A program made the translations under genes and the position numbers. A stretch of DNA of 64,000 bases, taken from positions 3,031,071 to 3,095,070 of the forward strand of contig VYZB01000015.1 in assembly GCA_013397455.1 (NCBI GenBank). The letters run 5' to 3'. Positions 48,970-63,363 of this stretch are shown here, in pieces. The notes beneath the pieces are model-generated. The model was not told the origin of the DNA. It searched no databases and saw only the letters and a program-made list of their open reading frames with translations. Positions within the stretch are counted from its first letter, which is position 1. Each line of letters starts with the position of its first letter. The stretch is from Crotophaga sulcirostris. Lineage: Eukaryota; Chordata; Aves; Cuculiformes; Crotophagidae.

Positions 48970-51900
48970 TATCCTTTATTTGTCTTTTTGCAAAGATAAT
49001 GTTTTACACCAGTGACTTTCAGTCTTTTGGACTGCAAAAGTTTAAGTGTTTTTTTTAGTGGGACGTGTCGTGAATAAAGCCTCCTACTGTTTGGTTTACT
49101 TCTCTTAGCTATCACTTGCAGATATCTGAAGTGTAATGTATAGACCTCCAGGCTGTTATTGATCACCGTTTCTACATCTGTCAACTCATAAAATATATTT
49201 GGCTTCAAATAGGGGCCACTTTGTCCCATGTGAGACACAACTTTGAAATTGAAATCTCAGCAGATATGGTGTAACAATCATCTTTCATACTTTCCTCATC
49301 TCTTCCTTTCAGAACAGTCACTGCAGTTCTCTTTATTTGAAGAGTTTCTGCTTTTTTCTTTCTTCTCTGTACTGGGCACAACACTGCATCTACAGTGAAT
49401 TTCATCTATTTGTATCACTGTTCTGCATCTTTAGCAACACAGAGGCTGTTTTTGCAGATTTTTTCCCTTTTTTTGGGGATCTGATTTGTTACCAGTTTCC
49501 ACTAAGAAGGCGACTCTGTCCATTTTCTTGGGAAGGTAGTTGACCATCCTAAGCTTTCCTGTATGGAAAAGCTGACTAGTATTTTTTTCCTACTACTTGT
49601 TGAAATGATTTCTGTAACCTTATGCTTGGAAATGCTGCTGGTTTCTTTTGGAAAAGGTTTATATAAACTTTATTCAAGTATAGTTTTGACTAGTCTCCCA
49701 GGTTTCATTTTATTTACAATTGATAACACTTGATTAAAATATCTTAAATTATTTAATATCTAGATTTTTTCCGATAACAAGTGAATAAAATTTGAACATA
49801 TTAGATTTGTCGTTTTGCATTGTCATAAGCTGTTATGGTGAAGAAAAGCTTTTAATATCTTGCTTATTTCTGATGCTCAGCATATACTTATATATAGTAG
49901 TGTTATAATGGTATTACGGTGTCATTCTTTGTTGTAATAATCTAGGGCATAAAACACCTGGTTTCAATTAGCAGATTTTTTTCTATTCTGAAAGCAAAGT
50001 AGGAAAATATACTCATCTAGAAAATAGACACATACATGCTATTTCTAGTGAGGGAGTACTTCAAATACTTTAAAAGTAGGGAAGATGAACTGCCGTGATT
50101 TTCCCTCTATCATTATTACTTTGACAAAGAGATACAAATTCAGATATTATTTCCTTAAGAAGTTTCTTCAGGTTATATTTGTATTCACCGAAGTGCAACA
50201 TCCTCTCTACACACATCTTACAGTTTTGTGAAAAGGGCGTTTGTTTCCTTCATGCCATATCCAGAAGCTTTGTTAGATCCTCAGGATACCTAAACAAGAA
50301 ATCAAATCTGAGTGTAGCATACAAAAAAGAACCAACTTGCATGTGGTTGTTGTGAAGTTCTCAGACAGGCTTCTTAATAGTAGTAGAATATGACTTTAGA
50401 ATGCTTAAGTCTTGTTCAAGGTCTTCGGTGGTTCTGTATGTGTAGAGTTGGTGGTATGGTGTAAGCAACTAACCACAAATTCTTCATTTTACTAACTTTG
50501 CAGTATTTTATTGCAGAATTGCTATGGAAAAATGTGGGAGTAAGTGAATACATTTTAAAAAATAGACAATTAAACTAGAAATATAAATTCAAATACATAA
50601 CATCCTCCTTTCCATGCATCAATTCAGCAATCTTGATTCACACGTTTGCACCTTTGCTCCTGTTTCCAGGGGGACATCTTGAGTCCCTTGAAAAATCAAT
50701 GGATGTAACAATACTCCTACAGTGTGAGCAAACAGATTAAAAAATCTTTCCTTGGCTTCTGCTGTACTGGTCTGTGTGTAGCTTGCAACAGTCTTTCATC
50801 ATCTAGAAAGCTGTTTACCAGTACAGTTTAAAGCAAGTCCCAATCATTCTTCATTCTTGCTGACAATTGATCATGGGCAGCAAGAGCCCTGTCCTTCGTT
50901 CTTTCAAATAAAATTCCCTGTTTTGAAGCCTAACTGCTTCTAAAGGTATGTGGACAGATATCAAGGTCTGTTAAAAAAAGAATCCTAAGGTAGTTGTTAA
51001 AATAAAATGTTCTCTGGAACAGAGAAAATTCTCTCTTGGAGAATGACAGCCCTTTGCATTTTTGCCCCCCCTAAAAGCTTGAAGGTCATATTGCAAAATG
51101 AACTGGATGCTTCTGTTTAGACTGTGGTTCTTAGGAGACCATGGTGAGCAAATTTGTTTAAATATCTGCACTTGTTATCACTATTAATCATTTCTGTTAA
51201 TGTACCTTTAAAACTCTGCTCTTATGAGGATCTGTCAGTCTAGTTACTGCACACAGAAAAGACAGTCCTCTGTACTGCAGGATCTGACAATTTGAGTGTA
51301 AGAGAAGAGATAAGACACTGGATATAGAACCAAAAATGTGGAGAGAGTAAAGGAAAACTAAAAGAAATGAGTCATTGTCCTGTCAGGCCTCTCTCATAGG
51401 TGTGTCTCTGCTTCTGGCTAGATGCTCATGAGCTCTGTGACCTGGAGCTGTTGACACTGTGGGCTATGCCTTGTTTTCCTAGTGTAGTATTGTGTCCTGC
51501 AGGAAAAGTACATACTGAATTATACTGATGTTTATTCAAGATTTGAGGACTTTTTCTTTTCTTTTTCTCAGTATATTTTGCTTTTAGAATAGAGTTTTAG
51601 GGGCAGAGGAGAAACTAATTGGACTTTTCACTGTAATTCAGTATTGTAATAAAGTTCTGTCTTCAAAGCACATTATAGCATTATGGTTATTTGCTCACAT
51701 TTCTCATGGAAATACTGAAGCATTCACCATGTATTGAGGTGATGTGATCACAGATGGATTAATTTTCTCAATCACAATACAGTTCGCTCTAACAAATCCA
51801 GATTCTTTCCCTGGAAAAACAGTACTTGTTCTTGCTAGGGCAACACCCTAAATTTCTCATGTTGATCAAGATTGACAGATAAGTCCACTATTCCTTTATA

Positions 51901-54900
51901 ATTATACTAAATGTCCATACTAGATTCCCGCAGCTAACGAAAACAAGATCTTTGCTAATAATATATTGAAAATTAATTAAAGAATTTGCCAGTACAAACT
52001 GGTATTTTTCTCTCAGGTTTTCAAGAACTTGAAAAAAAAGAAAACACTGAGAATAGATTTCACAAAATTCTTGAAGCATTTTGACTTAATGCTATTTAAC
52101 CCATTCCAGTAATTACTGAGATTCTTGGTAATGAAGTGTGTTACAGTTAAAGATGTAGCTATTTCTGTTCTGTGCCATTGGAATTGCAGAATTGTACTTT
52201 GCCTTATGCGATTTTGATGCTAATAGGTGATAATTAAAAATGAAGTCTGTTTTTTTTAACTGTACTTTCTGTTTCTCGGTTTCCATACAAAGGTAGTTGT
52301 AGACAAAGGAAAAAGGAAAAAAAAAATGAGTTGGCTGACATATCGGTAAGATGGAAGTATTTCAGCTCTCCTAGAGACTGGCATACGCTACAGCCTCATA
52401 TAGACAAACACACCTGGTTACACAAGCATGTGAAACCTGAGTGTAATGTCAGGAAAGGGCCCCTGGAAGACTTAAGGAGTGTTCGTGTAAATATAATATA
52501 ATTTTTTTTTGTATTATCAGTGGCTCTGAGGCTTTCCCTCACTGATGTAGTTCCCAAACGAAAAAAGGAATAGTCCCATTAACAATTCCTATGAACTCCA
52601 ACTTACTGTTTTTCTGTGACTGGGTTGAAGTATCAACAGATACGCTCTAGAGGAATTAGCTATGACAAAGCAGAATCTGTGAACATCTGCTCCAGCTACT
52701 TTTGCATTTTTAATTATTTCAAAATCCTGATCTGACTTTAGACAAAAAGTACTGTAATGTTTGGAAATGCAGAATGGATAACAGTAACTTCTGGCAGCTT
52801 TGAAAAACAAGGGCGTGATTTTAGGTGTGTGTAGGTTTCTATAGTATATAAAGTTGTATTTTGAAAATTTTCGACTCTATTGGTAGCACCTGATTTTTTT
52901 TTTAGATTAGTTTTTGATTAAATGCTATTTGATAATAAATGTTAAGAGTGAGTGTATAACAAATTTGGAAGACCGATTTGCATAACTGGCTGTAATCAAG
53001 ATTTCAAAATTGTTTTTTACTTTACTGGCTGTGTTACAAACCTTTTGCTGAACTAATGCTAAGGACTTTATTTAAGAACATTAAGTAGAGGTCTCTGGAG
53101 TGTTTGTGATTAGGCCAACTAATCCTGTCATTCCGGCTGGAGTGAGGGAGGAAGATGATAGGTCTCAGAAGAGAGATGGGAGGATGGGCAGGTTCCTTAT
53201 GTGGGAATGAAAATGCATGGAAGAAGAGCTGGGAGAGTGAAACCCTTCTCAAGTCCTGTATGGACCTAAGTGCAGGTGCTTTGAAAGAACTGAGCTTGAG
53301 CAACAGCTATAGATGCGGTGCTCCACCTGTGCGCTAATCCAGTCCTGGAAAGGTCTAATCACATTAGACTGGTCTGTGCCATTATGCAAATAAGACATGT
53401 GGTTATTACTGCAATATTCAAGTTAACAAGGGGCTGCCATTTGTAGGGGAATTGCAAGCACTTGGATTTGGGAGCAAAAGTAAATACAATGAAATGGAGC
53501 TACATGATGGCAGGTCATAAAAACCAAAGCCTTTGCCAGAGAGATGCATGCAGCAAAGTCACAATGCAGAATTTCTAGCTAAAGTGTCTGTGGAAATTGT
53601 TCTGGGCCAAGGAGAATCTGTTTGGGATTGGGAGCATCAGCAGAGTATCTGATAGTCACTCTGATATGAGGGTAACCTGCCAGTGTTTAAATAATGTGGC
53701 AAATTTTTAGAGTAGAAGCTGTATGGAAGCTCTGTAGTTTGAGACCATGGAAATGTTGCTTCCACATTATTTTCATCCAAATAAATGCCAGATATACTGT
53801 TTTGCATGGTGAACTGAGTAGTTTTACTGTTTGTGTAAGATATTTTTTAATGTTGTCGAATGAAACGCTGTCAAAATCTGTGAAGGCGATGCTGTTCAGA
53901 GGTACTTGCTTTTACTGAATATGCTCACATGATCTGTGTCCGCAAGGCTACAGGAAGCAGCCATCTCGCTAGTAATGTCCAAAAATTTGTCTTTGAAAGT
54001 TATGCATGGTTGTTACGTACTATTTTTTTTCATGGCAAATCTCAACAAAACTGTTGGTAGTATTCCCAACTGGTTTATTTCTTCCATCCTCCATTCCTGT
54101 TTGAAGTCTGTGAAGCAGTGTAACCATTAACTCATATAAGGGCTGTTGGAGGAGTAATGTCCTCCCTTGTGATGTCCATGGGTGGTCCTAACTTACAACA
54201 TGGCAATGGAGAACACAACATGCTTTTTATATAGTAAATTAATGCTAACGGGTGATATTTTTTATCTCTCAGAAATTTAAAATACTGACTCAAAAGTGCA
54301 GGTCTTTAGCAGTTCTTAATTTCTTTCAGAAATACCCAACACTGAGTTGTAATCAATTATAGTCTCGCATATGGATCCCTGTGACTTGAGACTTTTGGAT
54401 GAATATATCTACACCTTTAAGCATGTCATGAGTATAAGGTGTTTTAAGGAGGTGTCTATTTTTGTACACGACACCATTTTTCTCTTAAAGTTTTTAGATA
54501 AAAACCCTTTACAATTAACCTAGCAGTCTAGCTGAGAGAAAGTGGAACCAAAGCAGAAATTTCTGTTATTAGTAGCTGTCAGCATTTGATAAAATATCTA
54601 TTTGCATCTTCACAAAGATACGGCTATGTCACTACTACTGCAAATAGCTTACATAAGGTGTCCATCAGATAACATTAATCCCACTTTTATGAGGATTAAG
54701 CAGGCACGTAATGTTTGCATTGGAGTTTTTTTAGTCTTGCAGTCTACCGTGCTATTTATAAACCTTTAATATAATTGTAATACAGTAGTCATATAATTAT
54801 TATTAACCTTAATTACTTTTCTTCTCTTGACACCCTGTAAGGATTTTGGTTTGGCATTTGGTTTTATTGTTTGACATTTTGCTGTAAAATTTGTTTGAGT

Positions 54901-57900
54901 ATCAGGTAGCCCACATAGTTAATTCAGCATAAAATGGATGGGCATTTTGATCCCATTAGTCATGCCCAAGTTTTCAAAATGTTATGTTCACTGTCCAAAG
55001 TATTCCAGTTCTGTTTGACAAGCAGAATATGGTCCATTGCTCTAAAACCAAAGTTGTCCATGTCTGTTGGTAGGAATATTTTGGCTGCCATATTTAACCA
55101 AACTGAAGTTGGGTAGCAGTAGTGCCATTTTTAAGAGAAGAGTTGAAACACATTGTCCAGACTGGATCTGTGCTTAGCTAGAGACAACCACGTGCTCACT
55201 TCATGCTATGTGGTGTCCATTGGCTTTGACTGATTGTAAGGTCTTTCCCAGACTCTCTGTCCTCTAGCCTACTTTAAAAGTTTTACTTCATCTGTCAGGT
55301 CTATTTGCCTCAGCTGAACTACTGTCAGTAGAGTTTTTAGTCACATTTTGATGTGCTTTTCGAGTGTTCAGATTGCTTTCTTTTGGTCTTTAAGGATGCT
55401 TTAAGGAGCTCTCATTCTAGGACTCAGATTAATTCTACAGAATAGTTCCCAGCAGCAACACACAGGATAGATAATTATGTCCTTTCTGCATAGTAGTTGA
55501 AATACAGGAAACATGCAAAGCAGGCATAAGAATTTATAATTTTAGGTTGAATCCTTTCCAATGTGATTAAACAGCATGTTAGTTTTCTTGGAGGTGGCTC
55601 ACACCACAGATGCTCTTAAATGACCGTCAAAGGGCAATGACTTTGTGTCTTAAATGTAATAGAGTCATTTAGTTTTTCTGGATAGGAAGAAATAAGATAC
55701 AAATAGTAGTTTATTCCTTGTCATTAGAAAATGTCTTTTTTTTTTTTTCATTTAGGGAAGCTGAAGCATTTACATGCAACTTTTCAACACTGATTGACTG
55801 GAAAAATTAGCAATATCTTTTCTGACTTGAAATCTGGAATAATTTTGAACTGTTGAGGGAGGCAGCATGAAATGAAGAAAGTCTCCAGTCTTACTTGCTG
55901 CAGTAGCAGAGGAAGTTGTACTCTCAACAAAATGAGCAAATTAAAAGTAACACCCAGTTCCCTGCAAAGATAAATGAGAAAGAGATGAAAGTAGTGCTTA
56001 GTAATGGCTTGGCAACTGAGAGAGAAATTCATGGAAGGTGACACTTGTGTGTTACACTATGTGTGTATTTCTACGGATAAAGCTACACGGAGTTTTTGCA
56101 CTATGTAAGCTTGCAAAGTAGGATTAATGAGACTTACACAATACCTAAGCCTTGATCTCTGAACAGTGGAAAATGTAATGAAGGAGATTCCAAGGAGGAG
56201 GTTGGAAAATTAAATAAACAAGGCAGGGTTTTTTTTTGGATTCTAATTTTGGGTGTTCCCCTGCCCCTAGCGTAAGTGAACAAAGAATGCAGCAACACAG
56301 AATTACCAGATTTGAAGTTACATTCCTAATTACTGACAAATTTCACAAAACTACAAGTGACATTGCCACTCATTATGCAATTGTGAATACAAGACAATAA
56401 ATTGGTTTGAGGAGTTCACCAATGTCCTAAAGTTTCCACTTTCACTTGGTGATACGTCTGAATCAAAATCAGCTTAGATACCATATGGAAGTGTACATGC
56501 ATTCCTCAGAGGAAGGCGTACACAATCTGGATTGTGAAGGCAATAAAGAAGTGAGAAAATGTAGTAAATGACAGCCTGTGGACTCAGTGAATGGAAGGCA
56601 GCATTTAGCTCATTCATGGATTTTACGTGGTCATTGTAAGAAATGTAGAAGGAAAGTGTCATTTGCAGGCCAGTGGGAATTAAAAAAGGGTTGTACAAGA
56701 AGTGATGTTTCATAAACTGTTGATAGTTCATCAAGTGAACACAACAGCCAGTGGACTGCTGAAAGTTTCCTTTTGGTGGATGAATATGGAGAAGATGCCT
56801 TGTTATCACAATGTACTACAGGGAATAGTTGTATCATCACTACACCTGTGTGAATCACTGGTGGGGATAGGCATCAGTACAGCACATAAACAATTATTAG
56901 CAAGGTCTGCTTCTATCAATGTAACATTTGATCATCTCCTGTATACAAATATATCAAGAGTAGTCAAACTTCCTAGTAGGTTTTGTAAATTCCTGCTTCA
57001 TCTTCTTAGAAAACTGTTCTTTGAATAATAGACGTTGTTCTAGGTACTCGGGTATATGGAAGTTTGATGGCAAGAGGAAACGTTTGATGTAATTCAGCTG
57101 TAGATGAAATCCTACACAGGCAATAACTATCAAGATTTGGAACAACTAATCATCAGGTAATTTCTTGACTGTGGCTCAGTCTTGTCAAATAAAAGGACTT
57201 AGGGAGATGAAAGATGATATGTTTCACTAGAGAGATACCAATCACAAACTAATCACAGTATCCTGGGAAGCATCTAGCCAAGCAGAAATTAAATCTTCAC
57301 TGGACTTTCCAATTACACAGTTCTAGTCCAGATGTTCACGTTGTTGAAATATCTTTATTTCTGAATTAAAAATAAAGACATGAAACACCACCATCACGGG
57401 ATGTGTACTATCTGTGAGAGATGCTGGCAGGAGGCAGGAGAAACATTCTGTTCCACACTGCCTGGCACATGGGTCTTGCTGTCTTAGGAGGAAAGTGGGG
57501 CAGGAGAAAGTTAGCTTTGTTGTACTAGGCGTCTTTCCAAATGTGCTCAATGCTCACCTAAACCTTAAAGTTTTTAGAAACCTTCAGGTAGCTTGATGAA
57601 AATCAGCCCTTTTGCTATCTGGCAGGATGTCTCCTCTGTGGGTGATAGAAGAACAGTGGGCTGACATGAGAACAGGAAGAGACAGAAACATTTATGGGAG
57701 GACTGGAGAAGAGAAGTCGGTATGCACTTGCAAACTTAGACCATCACTAAACCCACTGTTATCTATCTTGTTAAGTAAACGTGGAGCCCGTGGTACAGGT
57801 GTAGGTGAAGTGCCCATGTGTCTTTTGTAAGCTCATTTGGCTAGTTTAGCATACGTAAGAAGAGAAAAACTGAGTGATAGTGCTCTGAATTAGAGTTACA

Positions 57901-60820
57901 GAGTATACCCTAGTTCTTGCTGTTTTTTGTTGGAAGGAAGTGTCCAGCTATGGTGGAATCTTTAAGGTTTTAGACATCAGTAGTAGGACAGAAATAATTC
58001 ATGTAAAGTTGATGTTGATGTTTTCAAGAAGTGTCCTTTTTGAACATAGTCAGTGAGAGCAGTAGTCCATAAGAAGACTTACTTGGGCTTGTGTTCAGAT
58101 TATTCATGTTAACGGGTTTTCAGTTTAGTTTCAATTTAGTTTTTCAGTTGACATTTATTGTTTGTATGTTTTTCTCTTTAATTAAACATAATTTATTCAC
58201 TTGGTGTAGGGAGATCCCTGATACCTGGAGACTTCATAATCTTGCTGACAAAGCCACTGCAAAGTCCAATAGTTGGAAATGTTTATTCAGGGGAGTTCAG
58301 TGAATGACATGTCATCACACAAATAAGAAGACTGCTAGGTGTTATGGTGACATATGAAGGTTTGGAGGTGGGGCAGTCATCACTGCTTGAAATTTCTGGG
58401 ACCAACACAAGGGTTCTTGAAACATGCACACTGCTGGGCACTCCACAAGTGACTGAGAAACAATCTTCCAGCATGTGAAGGGGCAAGGACTGTCTGGGCA
58501 GAGTGGTCTCTCACAGCCCCAGAATTTTTTATTCTTTTTTTCAAGGCTTTACAGAGAAAAGTTGATTTTCATGTGGAAACCAAGTGTTTGTGATACTGCA
58601 TTATAATAATTTCATATGCCAAGACTTCAGAGGGCTGTTGGTGTAATCAAGAAGAGATACCCTGATTTCACACTAGGCTGGGTGTATTCTTTTGATGTTT
58701 TTTCTATGTACGTTATTTTCTAAGTTTCTCTGAAGAATCAGACTTGTAATCATTAATAAGGAGAAAGTGGCCTGTGATCCATGATGTATGGACGATTTTT
58801 TTTGAGATGCTTGGGTGGTCTTATTCAAATGTTCAGAGTATTTTGGCTTCAGGAGAGTGTTTTCTTCCAAGATGGAATGATGGAATGCCTTACCTGTGAA
58901 CACGCATAGTCTGCCTGTTGGAAACATGAGGATGTGTTATCAGTCCATTGCCATTGTGTGGTCCTCAGGCATTGCTATACTTCATCTTTTCTCATCACAT
59001 GTAGTTCTTTAAAGCTTGAAATGTGTGGGGCAAGGAAAAAGGACTTAATATATGAGTAGTTCAGTTTAGTTTCATGACCTGTAATATATAGGAGGTGATA
59101 TATATGACTGGATGATTGCCTTGTCCTGTCTGGATTCAAGATCTGCCAGTCCCCAGTGAAGATTTATATAGATGTTTTTCGCATACTTCCTTCTAGAAGA
59201 GCTTGTTTTCTGGGAGCAGAAAGAGGCACGTATTGAGCTTTTTTGACTCTTCGTGACCTATCTTTGTGGATGTTGCACAAACATTCTCCTTCTGTTAGCC
59301 TCAGGATGCTCCCCTGCACTCTCTCCTGTGGCTCTTTTCTGTAGTTCTTTTATTAAATCTGACTCAAATTCTGCCATTCCTGGGATTTGGGATGTTCCAA
59401 TGTGCTGTGATATTACTTCTTGAAAGTACTGTGAAGGTGTATATCACACAAGATACTTTATATTTTATAAGATACTATAACTCATATTTTGGAGTTTGAA
59501 AAAACCCTCTTACTGTGCCCATCACTTCTTTTTCAACTTCAGTTCTAAGGATTTATTTCTTACAATCTGATAAAGGAATAAGAAGTTTGTAAAATCAAGG
59601 AGCTGAAAAAAAAAAGTAAAGGACAATTGAAAATAACAGCAGTAATGATAATTAATATAGGTCATGCAATAAAAACTCTTGTACTTTTTATGTGTTTTAA
59701 AATTGCCTACAAACTGTAGTCTATTTAGACGGAATAGATAAATCTCTCTGACTCATTTGTGGTATAATTGATTGACATTTCTGGATTAATGATTAGCCAA
59801 TTAGGCCTCCAACATGTAATCTAGAACTTGAAAGTGGTAACCGAATCTTGTTATTTCGTGATTATGCTTACTCGATGAGCCTTGGCTGTGTCCTAAGCAA
59901 CAGACACAGACGTCTGATCTTCTATACCTAGCAGTTACATTACTTGGCCTCTATAGTTTGCCTAATCTAATTGCAGTAATGGACCTGTTTTAAAAAAAAA
60001 AAAAGGCAATTTACTGTGAAGGTATTTTATGTAACTCTTAAATACTGAATAAGAACTTTAGTGAGCCATCCATTATGAGCTGTGTCAGCGCACTGCTGTA
60101 AAACCCGGTGCTACCAGGGCGCAGGAGTGGCACCGGGCCAGGTCGTGGTATAACAAACAGCCAGCCTGGGGGTTCATTCTGTCATTTGATCATCAAACAC
60201 TTGATCCTACTTCTGTTGGGAAGAAAAAAGCCCAAGTCACTGAAGGTCAGTTCTTGTACAATAAAATTCATATCTTCTAATATACTTCAGCAGTAACGGT
60301 AAATAGCCAGATAATCAAGATACTTAAATACTTGCATGGGATGATTAAACATCAAAGGGCTGTGATAACAAATAAATATGTAGCTTCTGTGATTACCCTC
60401 TGTCATACAAAATTCCTCTTCAAGAAACTCATTATGTATTAATCTCACTTGTGCTGTTCTCACAGCTCTGTATTCCTTTTTCCCCGAGCTATGTTGCAGG
60501 CAGTCACAACTTTCTTGACATTACCTCAGACACGTTTCTTCTGTCCTCTCAGTAGCCATCAGTGCTCTGTATCATTTCTGCATCCTTTACCTTCCACTTA
60601 TGTGTGCTTTTCAGGTTCTTTTGTATTTTTCTTTCTCCTCCTCTGGTTACGTTTTCTTGTGATATCCAGACTCTTGCAGGTGGGTTTAGAATCTTCCTAC
60701 AGCTGATTCAATCTTTTCATTTTGAAATGCAGTTATCTTTAAAAAAATCTGTTCTATAAGCAGAGTAATAACATTTTTCTTACGAAATCACTACTTTTTT
60801 ATTATTATTTTCTTCTGAAG

Positions 60821-60912
60821 CGGTGTGCGTATTTGAAGGCAGAACCTACTTTGAAGGACAAAGAGAAACTGTGTATTCAAGCTCGGGGGACTGTGTTCTG
60901 TTTGAATGCAAG
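60821..60912 (+). CDS. NELL2: NELL2 exon H: first half of VWC2
   Basis: The acceptor is TTTTCTTCTGAAG and the donor is TGCAAG|GTAAGA. The exon is 92 nt: two bases complete S, then 30 codons end in phase 0. It reads VCVFEGRTYFEGQRETVY followed by SSSGDCVLFECK. This is the first half of the second VWC domain. The usual C-x-x-C-x-C core appears here as C-x4-C (C-V-L-F-E-C), which is also how I recall it in other NELL2 proteins. The translation agrees with bird NELL2. It follows the 21.7 kb intron and is 2.3 kb before its partner exon I. Confidence 0.96.
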
Positions 60913-63260
60913 GTAAGAATGTTGTTGATGTAAAAAAAAAAAATCTTGCATGTTAGAAATATCAAAGTCCCACTAAAAGGAATTGTTGAAATACAGACAG
61001 ATGTACCTTAGGAAGTGGCAACAGAAAAGGTATCTAAGGAGGTCTGTGTTTATTTTGTCTTACTGAGTTCCACATCAAATTTTGCAAATAAATTTACTTC
61101 ACCTAGCTGCAAGCTTTGATTACACAGCTTGACAGTCAAGTTGCACTCTTTCCTCCTTAGGTATCATTTCCATCATCCGTAATAAAAAACCCAGCAGACT
61201 ACCTTATGTTTCCATTGACACATGTGCAATGTTATTGTTATTGTGCTTAGGCATGAGAGACGCAAAAACGTGATGGAGACGTAATCTAGAATTCAGGATA
61301 ATCCTTAGAGGAAAGGCTAAATGAAAAAGAAGGAAAAGAGCTGGCACACCAGGTCTCTGGTATTTCTAGCAATGGAAATGGAGATGGGGTAGGATTGTTT
61401 TATTTGTAAGCGGAACATGCCTGATGCTGAGTCAGTCTTGTCCTGCTACATGAGCAGAGTTGCTCTTCAGGGCACAAATGCACTTTAAAGGCAAAATATA
61501 CTCCAGGGACAGCTGCGGGTTGAGAATTACAGGAATTGCTGCAGTGGATCCCACTTTGCCTCTCCAGGAGAGGGAGAGGAAGGAATTCACTTTGGTTGGA
61601 GAGCTGCATACTGTTGGGTGGAGATGAAAACCTGAGCATACATTTCAAGGTTAATGAGAGAGAGGGGAGAAGCTCCTGTGCCCAAGCTGCAGCTGTCTAG
61701 CAGACCAGTTTCTGGAAATCTCAAAACACTTTCATATAGTTTTGAAAAAATGTGTTTTACAAAGTAGAACTGGGGACTGTTGTCTTGCTACTGTTTTTTT
61801 TTTTTAATCTTTGTGAGCTTAATTCCTGGAGTAGGTGTTCTGAAACCTCAGTCAGTTAGGAAGTCATAGGTAGACACTATTTTATTACTGCTACAATTCA
61901 CATAGAAGGACATAATTAATGACTCCAGGTCAAGAGAAACTTAAAAGGAGTGGAATAAGTACTGATTTCACACTTGGAAGCTTATGATGGTGTTATCAAG
62001 GCAATGTAGGGAGTTTCTTCTTTTCATTTACATGTAGTTCTAAACCATCATTTTTTTGTCTTGTTGGCTGCTGCAGTTGTGCGTGCTGTAGACACATGCT
62101 TTTCTGTTTGAATGTTATAAAACAAGTGAATAAAAAATGCTCTTATAAAATAGAATTTGTAAAAGAATCCATGTAATACAGACTACTGTAATTGATATTA
62201 TTCCTATAATTAGAAGTTTTTTCTTTATTTTGTGTGATTGCTGGGTTTTGCTTGTTCTGGTGTACAACACATCTATGGCTGGTTTGCTTTACTGTATTAC
62301 CAGGTTATAATTGGGTTCTGTATAAAGACTGCTTTAGGTAAAGCTTCAGCAGTAAATTTGGTGTTGACCATTATGTTCATGTTTCACCTTTATATTTCAT
62401 GCTTAAAGATGATTTTGAATTAAATGCTAGACTCATAATAATAATACATGGAATGGCATATGCATGATTTTTAGGCACTTTTCTTGCATGCAGAAATGCA
62501 GGGTCCTGAGTTCAGTGAGATCAAATTTTAACCAGGTTGCTGGTTTTAAGGCAAATGCCTCTGAGGAACGTGCTATTGTTTGCCTTGTTTCTGTCTTTGC
62601 CATATCATGATTAGAGCAAGACACATTAATTAGGGCCCGAGGGAGCCTAAAGGTGGTACATCTGCAGTAGTCAGATTGCTAAAGCAGGCATTTCATGTGG
62701 CAATACTGTAGTGTTTGTGTGTGACCTGCACTTAGTGCCTGAAGATATTCAGATACCATCTTGACATTGAACATTTCCAGACACCTGATGCGAACTTAGC
62801 TGAGAAACCCTCCCTTCCCTAATAGGGAATCAGTACCAATTTCCTTTAGTGTTACTGCTGCAGTGTTGAGATCAGAGATGTTCAAGTTTGATTTTACTTG
62901 TTGTGTAACTGACAGGCTGCTTTAGAGTATTCATTATGAAGACCCTTGATTCTGGAGTCTGCTGCCTCAGGTTTTGAGAGATAATTTTTACTCTTTCAGG
63001 CATAATTTTAAGATAAACTTCTAAGGCAAGTTGCTTGACAGCTATGACAAGAGCTGTTGCCCCATCTGCTTAGTTTGAGGATAGGGGATTTCTGATGCTT
63101 TTATTGTGCTACGTTGTACTTTCAGATGTTTTTCAAAATTGCCTGGAGTTTGGCATAGACAGTTTCTTGTTTGTAAATTATAATGCTAAAACTCCACTAA
63201 AGTTATCATTTACCTTTATTTCTTCTCTCAAAATGTTAACCAATTGCCTCAATTTAACAG
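60913..63260 (+). other. NELL2: Intron H-I (2.3 kb)
   Basis: A phase 0 intron with donor GTAAGA and acceptor CAATTGCCTCAATTTAACAG. It holds AT-rich sequence with a poly-T run near 61793-61805 and no recognised repeat or gene. Confidence 0.9.
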
Positions 63261-63363
63261 GACCACAAAATGCAGCGTATTCCAAAAGACAGTTGTACAG
63301 CTTTGAACTGCCCAGAATCTCAACAGATCCCCTTATCTCACAGTTGCTGCAAAATCTGTAAAG
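63261..63363 (+). CDS. NELL2: NELL2 exon I: second half of VWC2
   Basis: The acceptor is AATTTAACAG and the donor is AAAG|GTAAGG. The exon is 103 nt, with 34 codons plus one base (phase 0 to 1). It reads DHKMQRIPKDSCTALNCPES followed by QQIPLSHSCCKICK. The S-C, N-C-P and C-C-x-x-C cysteines complete VWC2. The split last codon begins with G, as expected for the glycine that opens the EGF region in the next exon outside the window. It has the same length and phases as exon G. Confidence 0.96.

Larger units (their letters stand above)
39094..60820 (+). other. NELL2: Intron G-H (21.7 kb)
   Basis: The largest complete intron of the window, in phase 1, with donor GTAAGT and acceptor TTTTTATTATTATTTTCTTCTGAAG. 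It separates the two VWC domains. Contents are a CR1 fragment (41230-42090), two perfect inverted repeats (42799-42858 and 43254-43284), another CR1 fragment (45921-46262) and a solo ERVL-type LTR (48267-48964). From about 49000 to 60800 I see only AT-rich single-copy-like sequence with short homopolymers. The frames of about 110 codons on both strands near 56474-57028 are not recognisable as a gene. Confidence 0.85.

Noticed and set aside
55735..55760. Long pyrimidine run ending TTTCATTTAG, resembling an exon acceptor
   Set aside because: The following sequence does not translate into a NELL2 segment in the required phase and has no matching donor. The exons before and after join perfectly without it.
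56474..57028. Overlapping frames of 111 (minus) and 108 (plus) codons in the large intron
   Set aside because: Both strands are open over the same stretch, with no known motif, no coding-like residue pattern and no flanking exons. A chance reading is the simpler explanation.
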